A stretch of DNA of 64,000 nt from Streptomyces pacificus. Lineage in GTDB: Bacteria > Actinomycetota > Actinomycetes > Streptomycetales > Streptomycetaceae. Position numbers and translations under genes: made by a program. Below, in pieces: positions 57,326-64,000 of the stretch. The stretch lies in the NCBI RefSeq assembly GCF_011766325.1, contig NZ_BLLG01000002.1, forward strand, positions 62,001-126,000, written 5' to 3'. Below the pieces are notes generated by a model that was not told where the DNA came from, did not search any database, and worked only from the letters and a program-made list of their open reading frames with translations. Within the stretch, counting starts at the first letter, position 1. Each line of letters opens with the position of its first letter.

Positions 57326-58975
57326 GTGGAATACAACCTTGCCGACCTTTTCGAGTCTGTCGTCGACGTGGTGCCCGACCGCGAGGCGCTCCGCTACGTC
57401 GACCATCCCGGAACGGGCGCGCGCCGGACGCTCCGCTACGCGCAGCTCGACGCAGCGGCGAACCGGATCGCCCACCACCTCGCCGACGCGGGGCTCAGGC
57501 CGGGGGAACATCTCGGGCTGCACCTCTACAACGGCGTCGAGTACCTGCAGACGCTGCTCGGCTGCCTCAAGGCACGTCTCGTCCCCGTCAACGTGAACTA
57601 CCGCTATGTGGAGGAGGAGCTGGTCTACCTGTTCCGCGACGCCGACCTCGCGGGCCTCGTCTTCGACGCCGAGTTCACGGGGCGGGTGGCGGTCGCGCTG
57701 CCGCGGGCCGAGAAGCTGCGGTACCTCCTGCGCGTCGGTGAACCGGAGCGGGACGCGCCGGCGCTGGACTGCACGGCGTTCAGCGCCGCCGAGGCGTCCG
57801 GCTCGCCGGAGCGCGGTTTCGCCGAGCGGTCGGCGGACGACCGGTTCATCATCTACACGGGCGGCACGACCGGACTGCCCAAGGGGGTGCTGTGGCGCCA
57901 GGAAGACCTCTTCTTCGCCGGGCTCGGCGGCGGCGCGCCCACCGGTGAGCCGGTGCACCGGCCCGAGGAACTGGCGGAGCGGGTCGCGGCGGGCGGCGGC
58001 GGCCTCACCTTCTTCCCCACTCCCCCGCTGATGCACGGCACCTCGACGCTCACCGCGTTCATCGGCTTCGGTTTCGGCCAGCGGGTGGTGCTGCACCGCA
58101 AGTACGTGCCCGAGGAGGTACTGCGCACGATCGAGCGGGAGCGGGTGACGTCCGTGTCGCTGGTGGGTGACGCGATGCTGCGCCCGCTCGTCGACGCGCT
58201 GAACGGCCCGCTGCAGGACACGGACCTGTCGTCGCTGCACAGCGTGTCGTCGTCCGGCGCGATCCTGTCCGAGACCGTCCGGGAGCAGTTCAGGGCGCTG
58301 GCGCCGCATGTGATGCTGCTGGACAACTTCGGCTCGTCGGAGTCGGGCTTCAACGGCACCGCCGCGGGGGACTCCGGCCGGGGCCGGGGGCTCCGGCTGC
58401 GGGTCAACCACCGGACACAGGTGGTCGACCCGGTCACGCACGAGCCGGTCGCCCCCGGCCAACCGGGCCGCATCGCCCAGCGCGGCCATGTGCCGCTCGG
58501 CTACTACAACGACCCGGCCAAGACCGACGAGACCTTCTTCCGCAGGGGAGGCGAGCGCTGGGTGCTGCTCGGTGACATGGCGACGGTGGACGGGGAGGGC
58601 GTCGTCACGGTGCTGGGGCGCGGCTCCCAGTGCATCAACACCGGCGGGGAGAAGGTCTATCCGGAGGAGGTGGAGCAGGCCGTCAAGGCCCATCCGGACG
58701 TCTACGACGCACTGGTCACCGGGGTGCCCGACGCAAGATGGGGCAACCATGTGGCCGCTGTCGTGCAGTTGCGCCCGGGGGCAGCCGCCCTGGACCTCGA
58801 GTCCGTCCAGGCGCACTGCCGCGGCCGGCTGGCGGGGTACAAGATCCCGCGGCAGCTCGTCCTCGCGCCCGTCATCCAGCGCTCGCCGAGCGGCAAGGCG
58901 GACTACCGCTGGGCACGGGACGTCGCCACGGCCGACGACGGCCCCGGTACCGGGGCCGGTACCGGGGCCGGGTGA
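57326..58975 (+). CDS. Acyl-CoA synthetase (AMP-forming)
   Basis: 549 residues from the GTG at 57326, with AGGAGGA upstream. The ANL superfamily motifs are present: P-loop YTGGTTGLPKGVL (about 180-192), A5-like DNFGSSESG, A7 LGDMA, A8 ...GSQCINTGGEKVYPEEVEQA, and the catalytic lysine in PSGKADYRWAR near the end. It activates a carboxylic acid to the CoA thioester and probably provides the substrate for the divergent crotonase and Ltp/DUF35 genes. A Gly/Thr-rich C-terminal tail is repetitive (GTGAGTGAG). Confidence 0.92.
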   Translation: MEYNLADLFESVVDVVPDREALRYVDHPGTGARRTLRYAQLDAAANRIAHHLADAGLRPGEHLGLHLYNGVEYLQTLLGCLKARLVPVNVNYRYVEEELVYLFRDADLAGLVFDAEFTGRVAVALPRAEKLRYLLRVGEPERDAPALDCTAFSAAEASGSPERGFAERSADDRFIIYTGGTTGLPKGVLWRQEDLFFAGLGGGAPTGEPVHRPEELAERVAAGGGGLTFFPTPPLMHGTSTLTAFIGFGFGQRVVLHRKYVPEEVLRTIERERVTSVSLVGDAMLRPLVDALNGPLQDTDLSSLHSVSSSGAILSETVREQFRALAPHVMLLDNFGSSESGFNGTAAGDSGRGRGLRLRVNHRTQVVDPVTHEPVAPGQPGRIAQRGHVPLGYYNDPAKTDETFFRRGGERWVLLGDMATVDGEGVVTVLGRGSQCINTGGEKVYPEEVEQAVKAHPDVYDALVTGVPDARWGNHVAAVVQLRPGAAALDLESVQAHCRGRLAGYKIPRQLVLAPVIQRSPSGKADYRWARDVATADDGPGTGAGTGAG

Positions 58976-59386
58976 ACCGAGCGGGGCACCGGGACGTCAC
59001 CACCGCCGACGGCGAGACCGGCGCGGAGCGGACCGAGCGGGGCACCGCGGCAGGCTCCCGGCCCGGCGGCCCGGCGCCGCGCGGGCAGCGGTCGCCCGCG
59101 CATCCGCAGACGACGGACGACGGACGACGGACAAGGACGGCAGGCGGCAGGCGGCAGGCGGCAGCCGGCGGACGGCGGACGGCGGACGGCGAGGGCGACG
59201 GAGCGACGGAGCGACGGAGCGACAGCCACCGACCCACCGAGCGGTGGCTCACCCGCTCCCGGCCCGTCCCGCAAGGCGCCCATGCGGCCCTTCTCGGGCA
59301 CCCGGCGGCTCGATCCCGTTGAGCAGAGTGGATCAGCCGTACGTAATCCCCGGCAGGGAGCACCAAGCCACCTCCGGAGGACCCCC
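58976..59386. other. 411-bp intergenic region with four adjacent tandem arrays
   Basis: No gene seen. It is dominated by the compound tandem arrays of 59108-59223 and ends with the CTCCGGAGG ribosome binding site of the aminotransferase gene. Confidence 0.7.
59108..59223. repeat. Compound tandem array, four units of 7-8 bp
   Basis: Four neighbouring arrays: GACGACG-type heptamers (59109-59132), GGCAGGC heptamers (about 59140-59164), GGCGGAC heptamers (about 59165-59190) and GCGACGGA octamers (about 59196-59222). Each has three to four copies and the units are related by single changes. The whole is non-coding. Confidence 0.85.
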
Positions 59387-60793
59387 ATGGCCGAAGCCGG
59401 CAGCAACGTCACCGAGCTCTTCCGCGCGTCGACGGCACACAGCCCGTCGTTCGCCGCACTGAGCCGGGCCACCGGCGACCACCAGCCGATCACCGACTTC
59501 TGCATCCCCTGCAACCCGTACTTCCCTCCACCGGAGATGTTCGAAGAACTGGGAGACCGGCTGCGGGACATCCTCACCTACTACCCCAGCAGCGCGGACA
59601 CCATCACCGCTGAGCTGTGCTCCGTGCTGGGTCTCAACCCGCAGACCGTGGCCATGGGCAACGGCTCCACCGAACTGATCACCTGGATCGATCATCTGCT
59701 GGTGCGCGAGTCGCTGGCCGTGCCGGTGCCGACCTTCGGCCGGTGGACGGACCAGCCGATGGAGACGGGCAAGCGCGTCGACATGTTCCCGCTGCCCGAG
59801 TCCAGCGGATTCGCGCTCGACCCGGCGTCGTTCGTCGACTTCATCCGCGCGCGCGGCTCCCGCACCGCCGTCATCTGCAATCCGAACAACCCGGACGGGG
59901 GCCTGCTGCCCCGGCACGGCGTCCTCGCGCTGCTCGACCAGCTCCAGGACCTCGACCTGGTGGTCGTGGACGAGTCGTTCCTGGAGTTCGCCGACGCCGA
60001 GGCGGACTCCAGCGTCGTCGCCGACGCGGTGCTGCGCCCCAACACGGTGGTGCTGAGGAGCCTGGGCAAGAACTTCGGGCTTCACGGGGTGCGCTTCGGC
60101 TACCTCGTCGCCAACCCGGGCCTCGCCGGCCGGGTGCGGGCGGCGCTGCCCAAGTGGAACCTCAACTCCTTCGCCGAAACAGTGGTGTTCATGCTCAAGG
60201 AGTACCGGATGGAGTATGCGCACAGCCTGCGGCTGGTGCAGCGCGACCGCCAGGAGATGATCTGGCACCTGAGCCGGCTGCCCGGGCTCACCGTGTACCC
60301 GTCCCAGGGCAACTTCGTGTACGTACGGCTCCCGGAGGGCGCCGACGGCGCCCTGCTGCGGAACCGGATGCTGGAGGAGCACGGCGTGCTGGTGCGGGAG
60401 TGCGGCAACAAGATCGGCAGCTCCAGCAGCTTTCTGCGCCTCGTGGTGCGGCCGAAGGCGGATGTCCAGCGGCTGGTGGCCGGGCTGGAGCGGACCCTGT
60501 ACGCGGCACCCGCGGCACCCGTGGCTCCCGCGATACCGGGGACGCCCGCGATACCCGCTGCGCCAGGGGTACCGGGGATGCAGGGGGCGCATGAGGCATC
60601 CGGGGCGGCCCTGCCTCCCGGCCAGCACCTGGTGCCCGCCGTTCCGGCTCCCGGCCCGATGCCCATGCCCATGCACGCGCCCGCCCGCCCCGGACCAGCA
60701 CACGCACCACACGCGCCGGCGCACACCCCGGCGCACGCACTGCCCTACGGCTCCGGCACGGCTGCGGTGGACCGGCTGGTGCAGGGGGCCTGA
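59387..60793 (+). CDS. PLP-dependent class I/II aminotransferase
   Basis: 468 residues from the ATG at 59387 (CTCCGGAGG upstream). Type I fold blocks: GNGSTELITWIDHLLV, NPNNPDGGLLPRHG, VVVDESFLEFADAEADSS, and the PLP lysine in RSLGKNFGLHGVRFGYLVAN. It resembles the HisC/CobD-type family of aminotransferases/decarboxylases. The last 85 residues are a disordered Pro/Ala/Met-rich tail (PGPMPMPMHAPARPGPAHAP) not found in the family. Substrate is unknown. It stands between the CoA cluster and the tdh operon, convergent with the latter. Confidence 0.88.
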   Translation: MAEAGSNVTELFRASTAHSPSFAALSRATGDHQPITDFCIPCNPYFPPPEMFEELGDRLRDILTYYPSSADTITAELCSVLGLNPQTVAMGNGSTELITWIDHLLVRESLAVPVPTFGRWTDQPMETGKRVDMFPLPESSGFALDPASFVDFIRARGSRTAVICNPNNPDGGLLPRHGVLALLDQLQDLDLVVVDESFLEFADAEADSSVVADAVLRPNTVVLRSLGKNFGLHGVRFGYLVANPGLAGRVRAALPKWNLNSFAETVVFMLKEYRMEYAHSLRLVQRDRQEMIWHLSRLPGLTVYPSQGNFVYVRLPEGADGALLRNRMLEEHGVLVRECGNKIGSSSSFLRLVVRPKADVQRLVAGLERTLYAAPAAPVAPAIPGTPAIPAAPGVPGMQGAHEASGAALPPGQHLVPAVPAPGPMPMPMHAPARPGPAHAPHAPAHTPAHALPYGSGTAAVDRLVQGA

Positions 60794-60958
60794 GCCCGCT
60801 GCGGCCCCGCGGTCACCCCCCGTCCGCCCCGGCACGATCCCGCCGGCCTTGCGGCCTCCCGGTGCCGCACCGGCCTGATGGAGACGGGCGCCCCGGGCCC
60901 GTCAGCCGGCGGCGGCACCCGCCGCCACGCCCCGGGGCGGCCGCCCCGCACGCGCCCG

Positions 60959-61873
60959 TCAGCCGGTGGACAGTCCCGCCGCCGCCCCCGACAGCGCCTC
61001 CAGGACGGGGCTGAGCAGCGGATGGCTCTCCGCCCCGCGCCGGACCGCCGCGAAGACCCGCCGGGTGGCGGCGGGACCCGCGACCGGCAGGACGACCGTG
61101 TCCTTCAGCTCCATGCCGCGCAGCGCCGACCGGGGTACGAGGGCCACTCCGGCGCCCGCCCCGGCCAGGGCCACCACGGCCCGGAAGTCGTCGGAGGAAT
61201 GCGTGAGGCGGGGCGTGAAGCCGGCGAGCTCGCAGGCCAGGAGCATGACGTCGTGGCAGGGGTTGCCGGGGTAGGGGCCGATCCAGTCGCCGTCGGCGAG
61301 GGCCGCGAGCTCCACCTCGCCGCCGTCCGCGAGGGGGTGACCGCAGTGCAGCACCGCGTCGAAGGGCTCCGCGTACAGCGGGACCCGCGCGAGGCGCAGG
61401 TCGTCCTCGCGCGGGGCGCCCCGGTACTCCACGGCCAGGGCCAGATCGGCCTCCCCGTCGAGGACCATCGGCAGGCTCTCGTCGCCCTCCGCGTCCCGTA
61501 CGCGCACCCGGATACCGGGGTGGTGCTGGGCGAGCCGTCCGAGCGCCGGGGCGAGGACCTCCGCGATCCCGGTGGCGAAGGAGGCCGCCGTGACCTCGCC
61601 CGCCGCGCCGCCCGCGTACGCGGCGAGCTCGGCCTCCGCCCGCTCCAGCTGGGAGAGGACCGCGTGGGCGTGGCCGAGCAGGATCTCACCGGCGGCGGTC
61701 GGCGTCACGCCCCGGCCGCTGCGGATGAGCAGGGTGTGGCCGGTCTCCTGCTCCAGCGCCGCGAGCTGCTGGGAGACGGCCGAAGGGGTCAGATACAGCG
61801 CCGCGGCCGCGGCGGTCACCGTACGGTGGTCCGCCACGGCACGCAGAATGCGGAGCCTGCGGGGATCGATCAC
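60959..61873 (-). CDS. LysR-family transcriptional regulator
   Basis: 304 residues from a GTG at 61873. The N-terminal winged HTH reads [20 protein letters not shown] and [20 protein letters not shown]. The co-inducer domain follows (about 90-295). Its start overlaps the kbl stop by 4 bp (GTGA), so it is translated from the tdh-kbl transcript. It may sense threonine or a product and regulate the operon or others. Cotranscription with its likely target is unusual for LysR genes, which mostly lie divergent. Confidence 0.9.
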   Translation of the reverse strand: MIDPRRLRILRAVADHRTVTAAAAALYLTPSAVSQQLAALEQETGHTLLIRSGRGVTPTAAGEILLGHAHAVLSQLERAEAELAAYAGGAAGEVTAASFATGIAEVLAPALGRLAQHHPGIRVRVRDAEGDESLPMVLDGEADLALAVEYRGAPREDDLRLARVPLYAEPFDAVLHCGHPLADGGEVELAALADGDWIGPYPGNPCHDVMLLACELAGFTPRLTHSSDDFRAVVALAGAGAGVALVPRSALRGMELKDTVVLPVAGPAATRRVFAAVRRGAESHPLLSPVLEALSGAAAGLSTG

Positions 61874-63069
61874 CCTGCCATTGTCACCCGGGCGTCCGCG
61901 AACGCCGCCACCGCCCGCTCCACGTCCTCGGTGGAGTGCGCCGCGGAGAGCTGGACCCGGATGCGGGCCTGGCCCATGGGGACGACCGGGTACGAGAAGC
62001 CGATCACGTACACCCCGCGCTCCAGCAGCAGCTCCGCCATGCGGCCCGCCTCGGCGGCGTCGCCGATCATGACGGGGGCGATCGGGTGGTCGCCGGGGAG
62101 GATCTCGAAGCCCTCCTCGGTCATCCGGCGGCGGAACAGGGCGGTGTTCGCGGCGAGCTTCCCGCGCAGGTCGCCCGCGGACTCCAGCAGGTCGAGGACC
62201 TTGAGCGAGGCGGCGGCGATCACCGGGGCGAGCGAGTTGGAGAAGAGGTAGGGGCGGGAGCGCTGGCGCAGCAGCTCGACGATCTCGGCACGGGCAGCGA
62301 CATAGCCTCCGGAGGCGCCGCCGAGGGCCTTGCCGAGGGTTCCGGTGATGATGTCGACGCGGTCCATGACGCCGTGCAGCTCGGGGGTGCCGCGGCCGCC
62401 GGGGCCGACGAAGCCGACGGCGTGCGAGTCGTCGACCATGACCATGGCGTCGTAGCGGTCGGCCAGGTCGCAGATCTCCGGCAGCGGGGCCAGATAGCCG
62501 TCCATGGAGAAGACGCCGTCGGTGACGATCAGCTTGCGGCGCGCGCCGCCGTCTGCGGCCTCCTTGAGCCTGGCCTCCAGCTCGGCCATGTCGCGGTTGG
62601 CGTAGCGGAAGCGGGCGGCCTTGGACAGGCGGATGCCGTCGATGATGCTGGCGTGGTTGAGGGCGTCGGAGATGACGGCGTCCTCGGGGCCGAGGAGGGT
62701 CTCGAAGACACCGCCGTTGGCGTCGAAGCAGGAGGAGTAGAGGATCGTGTCCTCCTGGCCCAGGAACACGGACAGGCGCCGCTCGAGCTCCTTGTGGACC
62801 TCCTGGGTGCCGCAGATGAAGCGGACGGACGCCATGCCGTAGCCCCAGCGGTCGAGGGCTTCCTTCCCGGCGGCGACGACCTCGGGGTGGTCGGCGAGCC
62901 CGAGGTAGTTGTTGGCGCAGAAGTTCAGCACCTCACCGGGGGCGCCGCCCGCGGTGACGGCCACCGAGGCCGACTGGGGGGTGCCGATGACCCGCTCGGG
63001 CTTGTGGAGGCCGGCGGCGCGGATCTCGTCGAGGGTGGCGCGGAGGTCGTCGCGCACGGAGGCGTACAT
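61870..63069 (-). CDS. kbl: Glycine C-acetyltransferase (2-amino-3-ketobutyrate CoA ligase)
   Basis: 399 residues from the ATG at 63069. The alpha-oxoamine synthase blocks are clear: [60 protein letters not shown] and the PLP lysine in [20 protein letters not shown]. It splits 2-amino-3-ketobutyrate with CoA into glycine and acetyl-CoA, the second step of threonine degradation after Tdh. It lies 82 bp downstream of tdh and overlaps lysR by 4 bp. Confidence 0.96.
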   Translation of the reverse strand: MYASVRDDLRATLDEIRAAGLHKPERVIGTPQSASVAVTAGGAPGEVLNFCANNYLGLADHPEVVAAGKEALDRWGYGMASVRFICGTQEVHKELERRLSVFLGQEDTILYSSCFDANGGVFETLLGPEDAVISDALNHASIIDGIRLSKAARFRYANRDMAELEARLKEAADGGARRKLIVTDGVFSMDGYLAPLPEICDLADRYDAMVMVDDSHAVGFVGPGGRGTPELHGVMDRVDIITGTLGKALGGASGGYVAARAEIVELLRQRSRPYLFSNSLAPVIAAASLKVLDLLESAGDLRGKLAANTALFRRRMTEEGFEILPGDHPIAPVMIGDAAEAGRMAELLLERGVYVIGFSYPVVPMGQARIRVQLSAAHSTEDVERAVAAFADARVTMAG

Positions 63070-63151
63070 ACGGGGTGCTCCCTTGGGGGTGTGGCTGCGG
63101 GCGGCTGATACGAGGCGCTGCGGGGACCCGCCGCGTGCCGGGTCGAGGGGG

Positions 63152-64000
63152 TCAGGCGGTCCAGTCGAGAATGATCTTGCCACTGCGGGCGGTGGCGGCC
63201 TCGTCGAAGGCGGCGTCGAAGTCCCGGTAGCCGTAGCTGCCGGTGATCACGGGACTGAGGTCGAGCCCGCCCTCCAGCAGCACCGTCATCGCATACCAGG
63301 TCTCGAACATCTCGCGGCCGTAGATCCCCTTGATCGTGATCATCGAGGTGACGATCCTCGACCAGTCGACGGCGAACTCCTCCGCGGGCAGGCCCAGCAT
63401 CGCGATCCGGCCGCCGTGCGTCATGTTGCCGATCATGTCGCGAACGGCCTCGGGGCGGCCGGACATCTCCAGGCCGACGTCGAAGCCCTCCCGGAGACCG
63501 AGTGCACGCTGCGCCTCGGCGATGCCGGACTCCGCGACATTGACGGTGAGGGTCGCTCCGGCCTTTCGGGCCAGTTGCAGCCGTGGCTCGCTCACATCGG
63601 TCACCACGACGTTGCGGGCGCCCGCGTGGCGGGCGACGGCCGCCGCCATGACACCGATCGGGCCCGCTCCGGTGATCAGGACGTCCTCGCCGACGAGCGG
63701 GAACGACAGCGCGGTGTGGACCGCGTTGCCGAAGGGGTCGAAGATGGCGGCGACGTCCAGGTCGACCCGGGTGCGGTGCACCCAGACGTTCGACGCGGGC
63801 AGGCTGACGTACTCCGCGAACGCGCCGTCGCGTCCCACGCCCAGCCCCACCGTGCTGCGGCACAGATGGCGGCGGCCGGCCAGGCAGTTGCGGCACTTGC
63901 CGCAGACCAGGTGGCCCTCGCCGCTGACCAGGTCGCCGACGGCGATGTCCGCCACGGCGGCACCGACGGCGGCGACCTCTCCGACGAACTCGTGGCCGGC
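63152..64000 (-). CDS. tdh: L-threonine 3-dehydrogenase, C-terminal part (5' end outside window)
   Basis: 283 residues visible; the frame runs past 64000 ([13 protein letters not shown] at the edge). It is a zinc-dependent medium-chain dehydrogenase: [20 protein letters not shown] with structural zinc cysteines, [20 protein letters not shown], and Rossmann [40 protein letters not shown] is typical of Tdh. It oxidises L-threonine to 2-amino-3-ketobutyrate with NAD+, the substrate of the Kbl enzyme encoded downstream. It should be the first gene of the operon tdh-kbl-lysR; the N-terminus and promoter lie outside the window. Confidence 0.95.
   Translation of the reverse strand, partial: AGHEFVGEVAAVGAAVADIAVGDLVSGEGHLVCGKCRNCLAGRRHLCRSTVGLGVGRDGAFAEYVSLPASNVWVHRTRVDLDVAAIFDPFGNAVHTALSFPLVGEDVLITGAGPIGVMAAAVARHAGARNVVVTDVSEPRLQLARKAGATLTVNVAESGIAEAQRALGLREGFDVGLEMSGRPEAVRDMIGNMTHGGRIAMLGLPAEEFAVDWSRIVTSMITIKGIYGREMFETWYAMTVLLEGGLDLSPVITGSYGYRDFDAAFDEAATARSGKIILDWTA

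Overview
The window comes from a high-GC actinomycete, almost certainly Streptomyces or a close relative. Signs are the very high GC at third codon positions, frequent GTG and TTG starts, a geosmin synthase, a PspAB/HtpX pair, an NsdA-like regulator, bldA-type TTA codons, DUF397 and DUF6126 small proteins, and a tdh-kbl operon. About 50 protein genes are supported. No rRNA, tRNA, CRISPR array or intact transposon was seen. The makeup is ordinary chromosome (chromosome arm or arm border) with many secreted, regulatory and lineage-specific genes.

Layout. 1-944: tail of a large LuxR regulator. 1390-5367: secreted subtilase with a P-domain, then a small protein plus an alpha/alpha-toroid-like protein of unknown role in a two-gene operon. 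5995-9618: DUF6194/double-MerR divergent pair, then a divergent arsO-like/arsR-like pair sharing a 20-bp box. 9975-12710: htpX-pspAB and an XRE-cupin regulator overlapping a DUF6126 membrane peptide. 12977-17938: lipoprotein, small protein, and a molybdate module (mop-type regulator, modA, fused modBC). 18230-27191: SGNH hydrolase with a coupled micro-ORF, GlsB-like protein, a large XRE-STAND-WD40 protein divergent from a LuxR regulator, a lipoprotein, twin I36-type secreted proteins and a coiled-coil/Lys-Ala-rich/winged-helix protein.

27446-36120: an orphan SbnB-like dehydrogenase, a frameshifted Cys-rich small gene, a gene-poor kilobase, DUF4180, a PadR-acyl-CoA dehydrogenase pair, a second P-domain subtilase and a small unknown protein. 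36574-39918: solo gltD-type protein and an FprA-type ferredoxin reductase behind an iron-box-like site. 40242-46522: IS3 remnant, a PAS-PP2C phosphatase and a kinase-fold protein that each carry a TTA codon, with an NsdA-like regulator between them, and a universal stress protein. 47021-52422: peptidoglycan amidase, geosmin synthase, two small conserved proteins. 52682-58975: a CoA-thioester cluster (two thiolase-fold proteins, a duplicated DUF35 protein, crotonase, acyl-CoA synthetase) around a TetR-type operator. 59387-64000: aminotransferase, then the threonine-degradation operon tdh-kbl-lysR, cut by the window end.

Two features run through the whole window. One is very long, near-perfect GC hairpins after or between genes. 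The other is a set of intergenic tandem arrays with 5-10 (one 16) bp units. Candidates for undescribed biology are the small-protein/toroid operon, the XRE-STAND-WD40/LuxR pair, the twin giant palindromes at 25909-26144 and the tandem-array family. No single complete, clearly new system could be proven from sequence alone.
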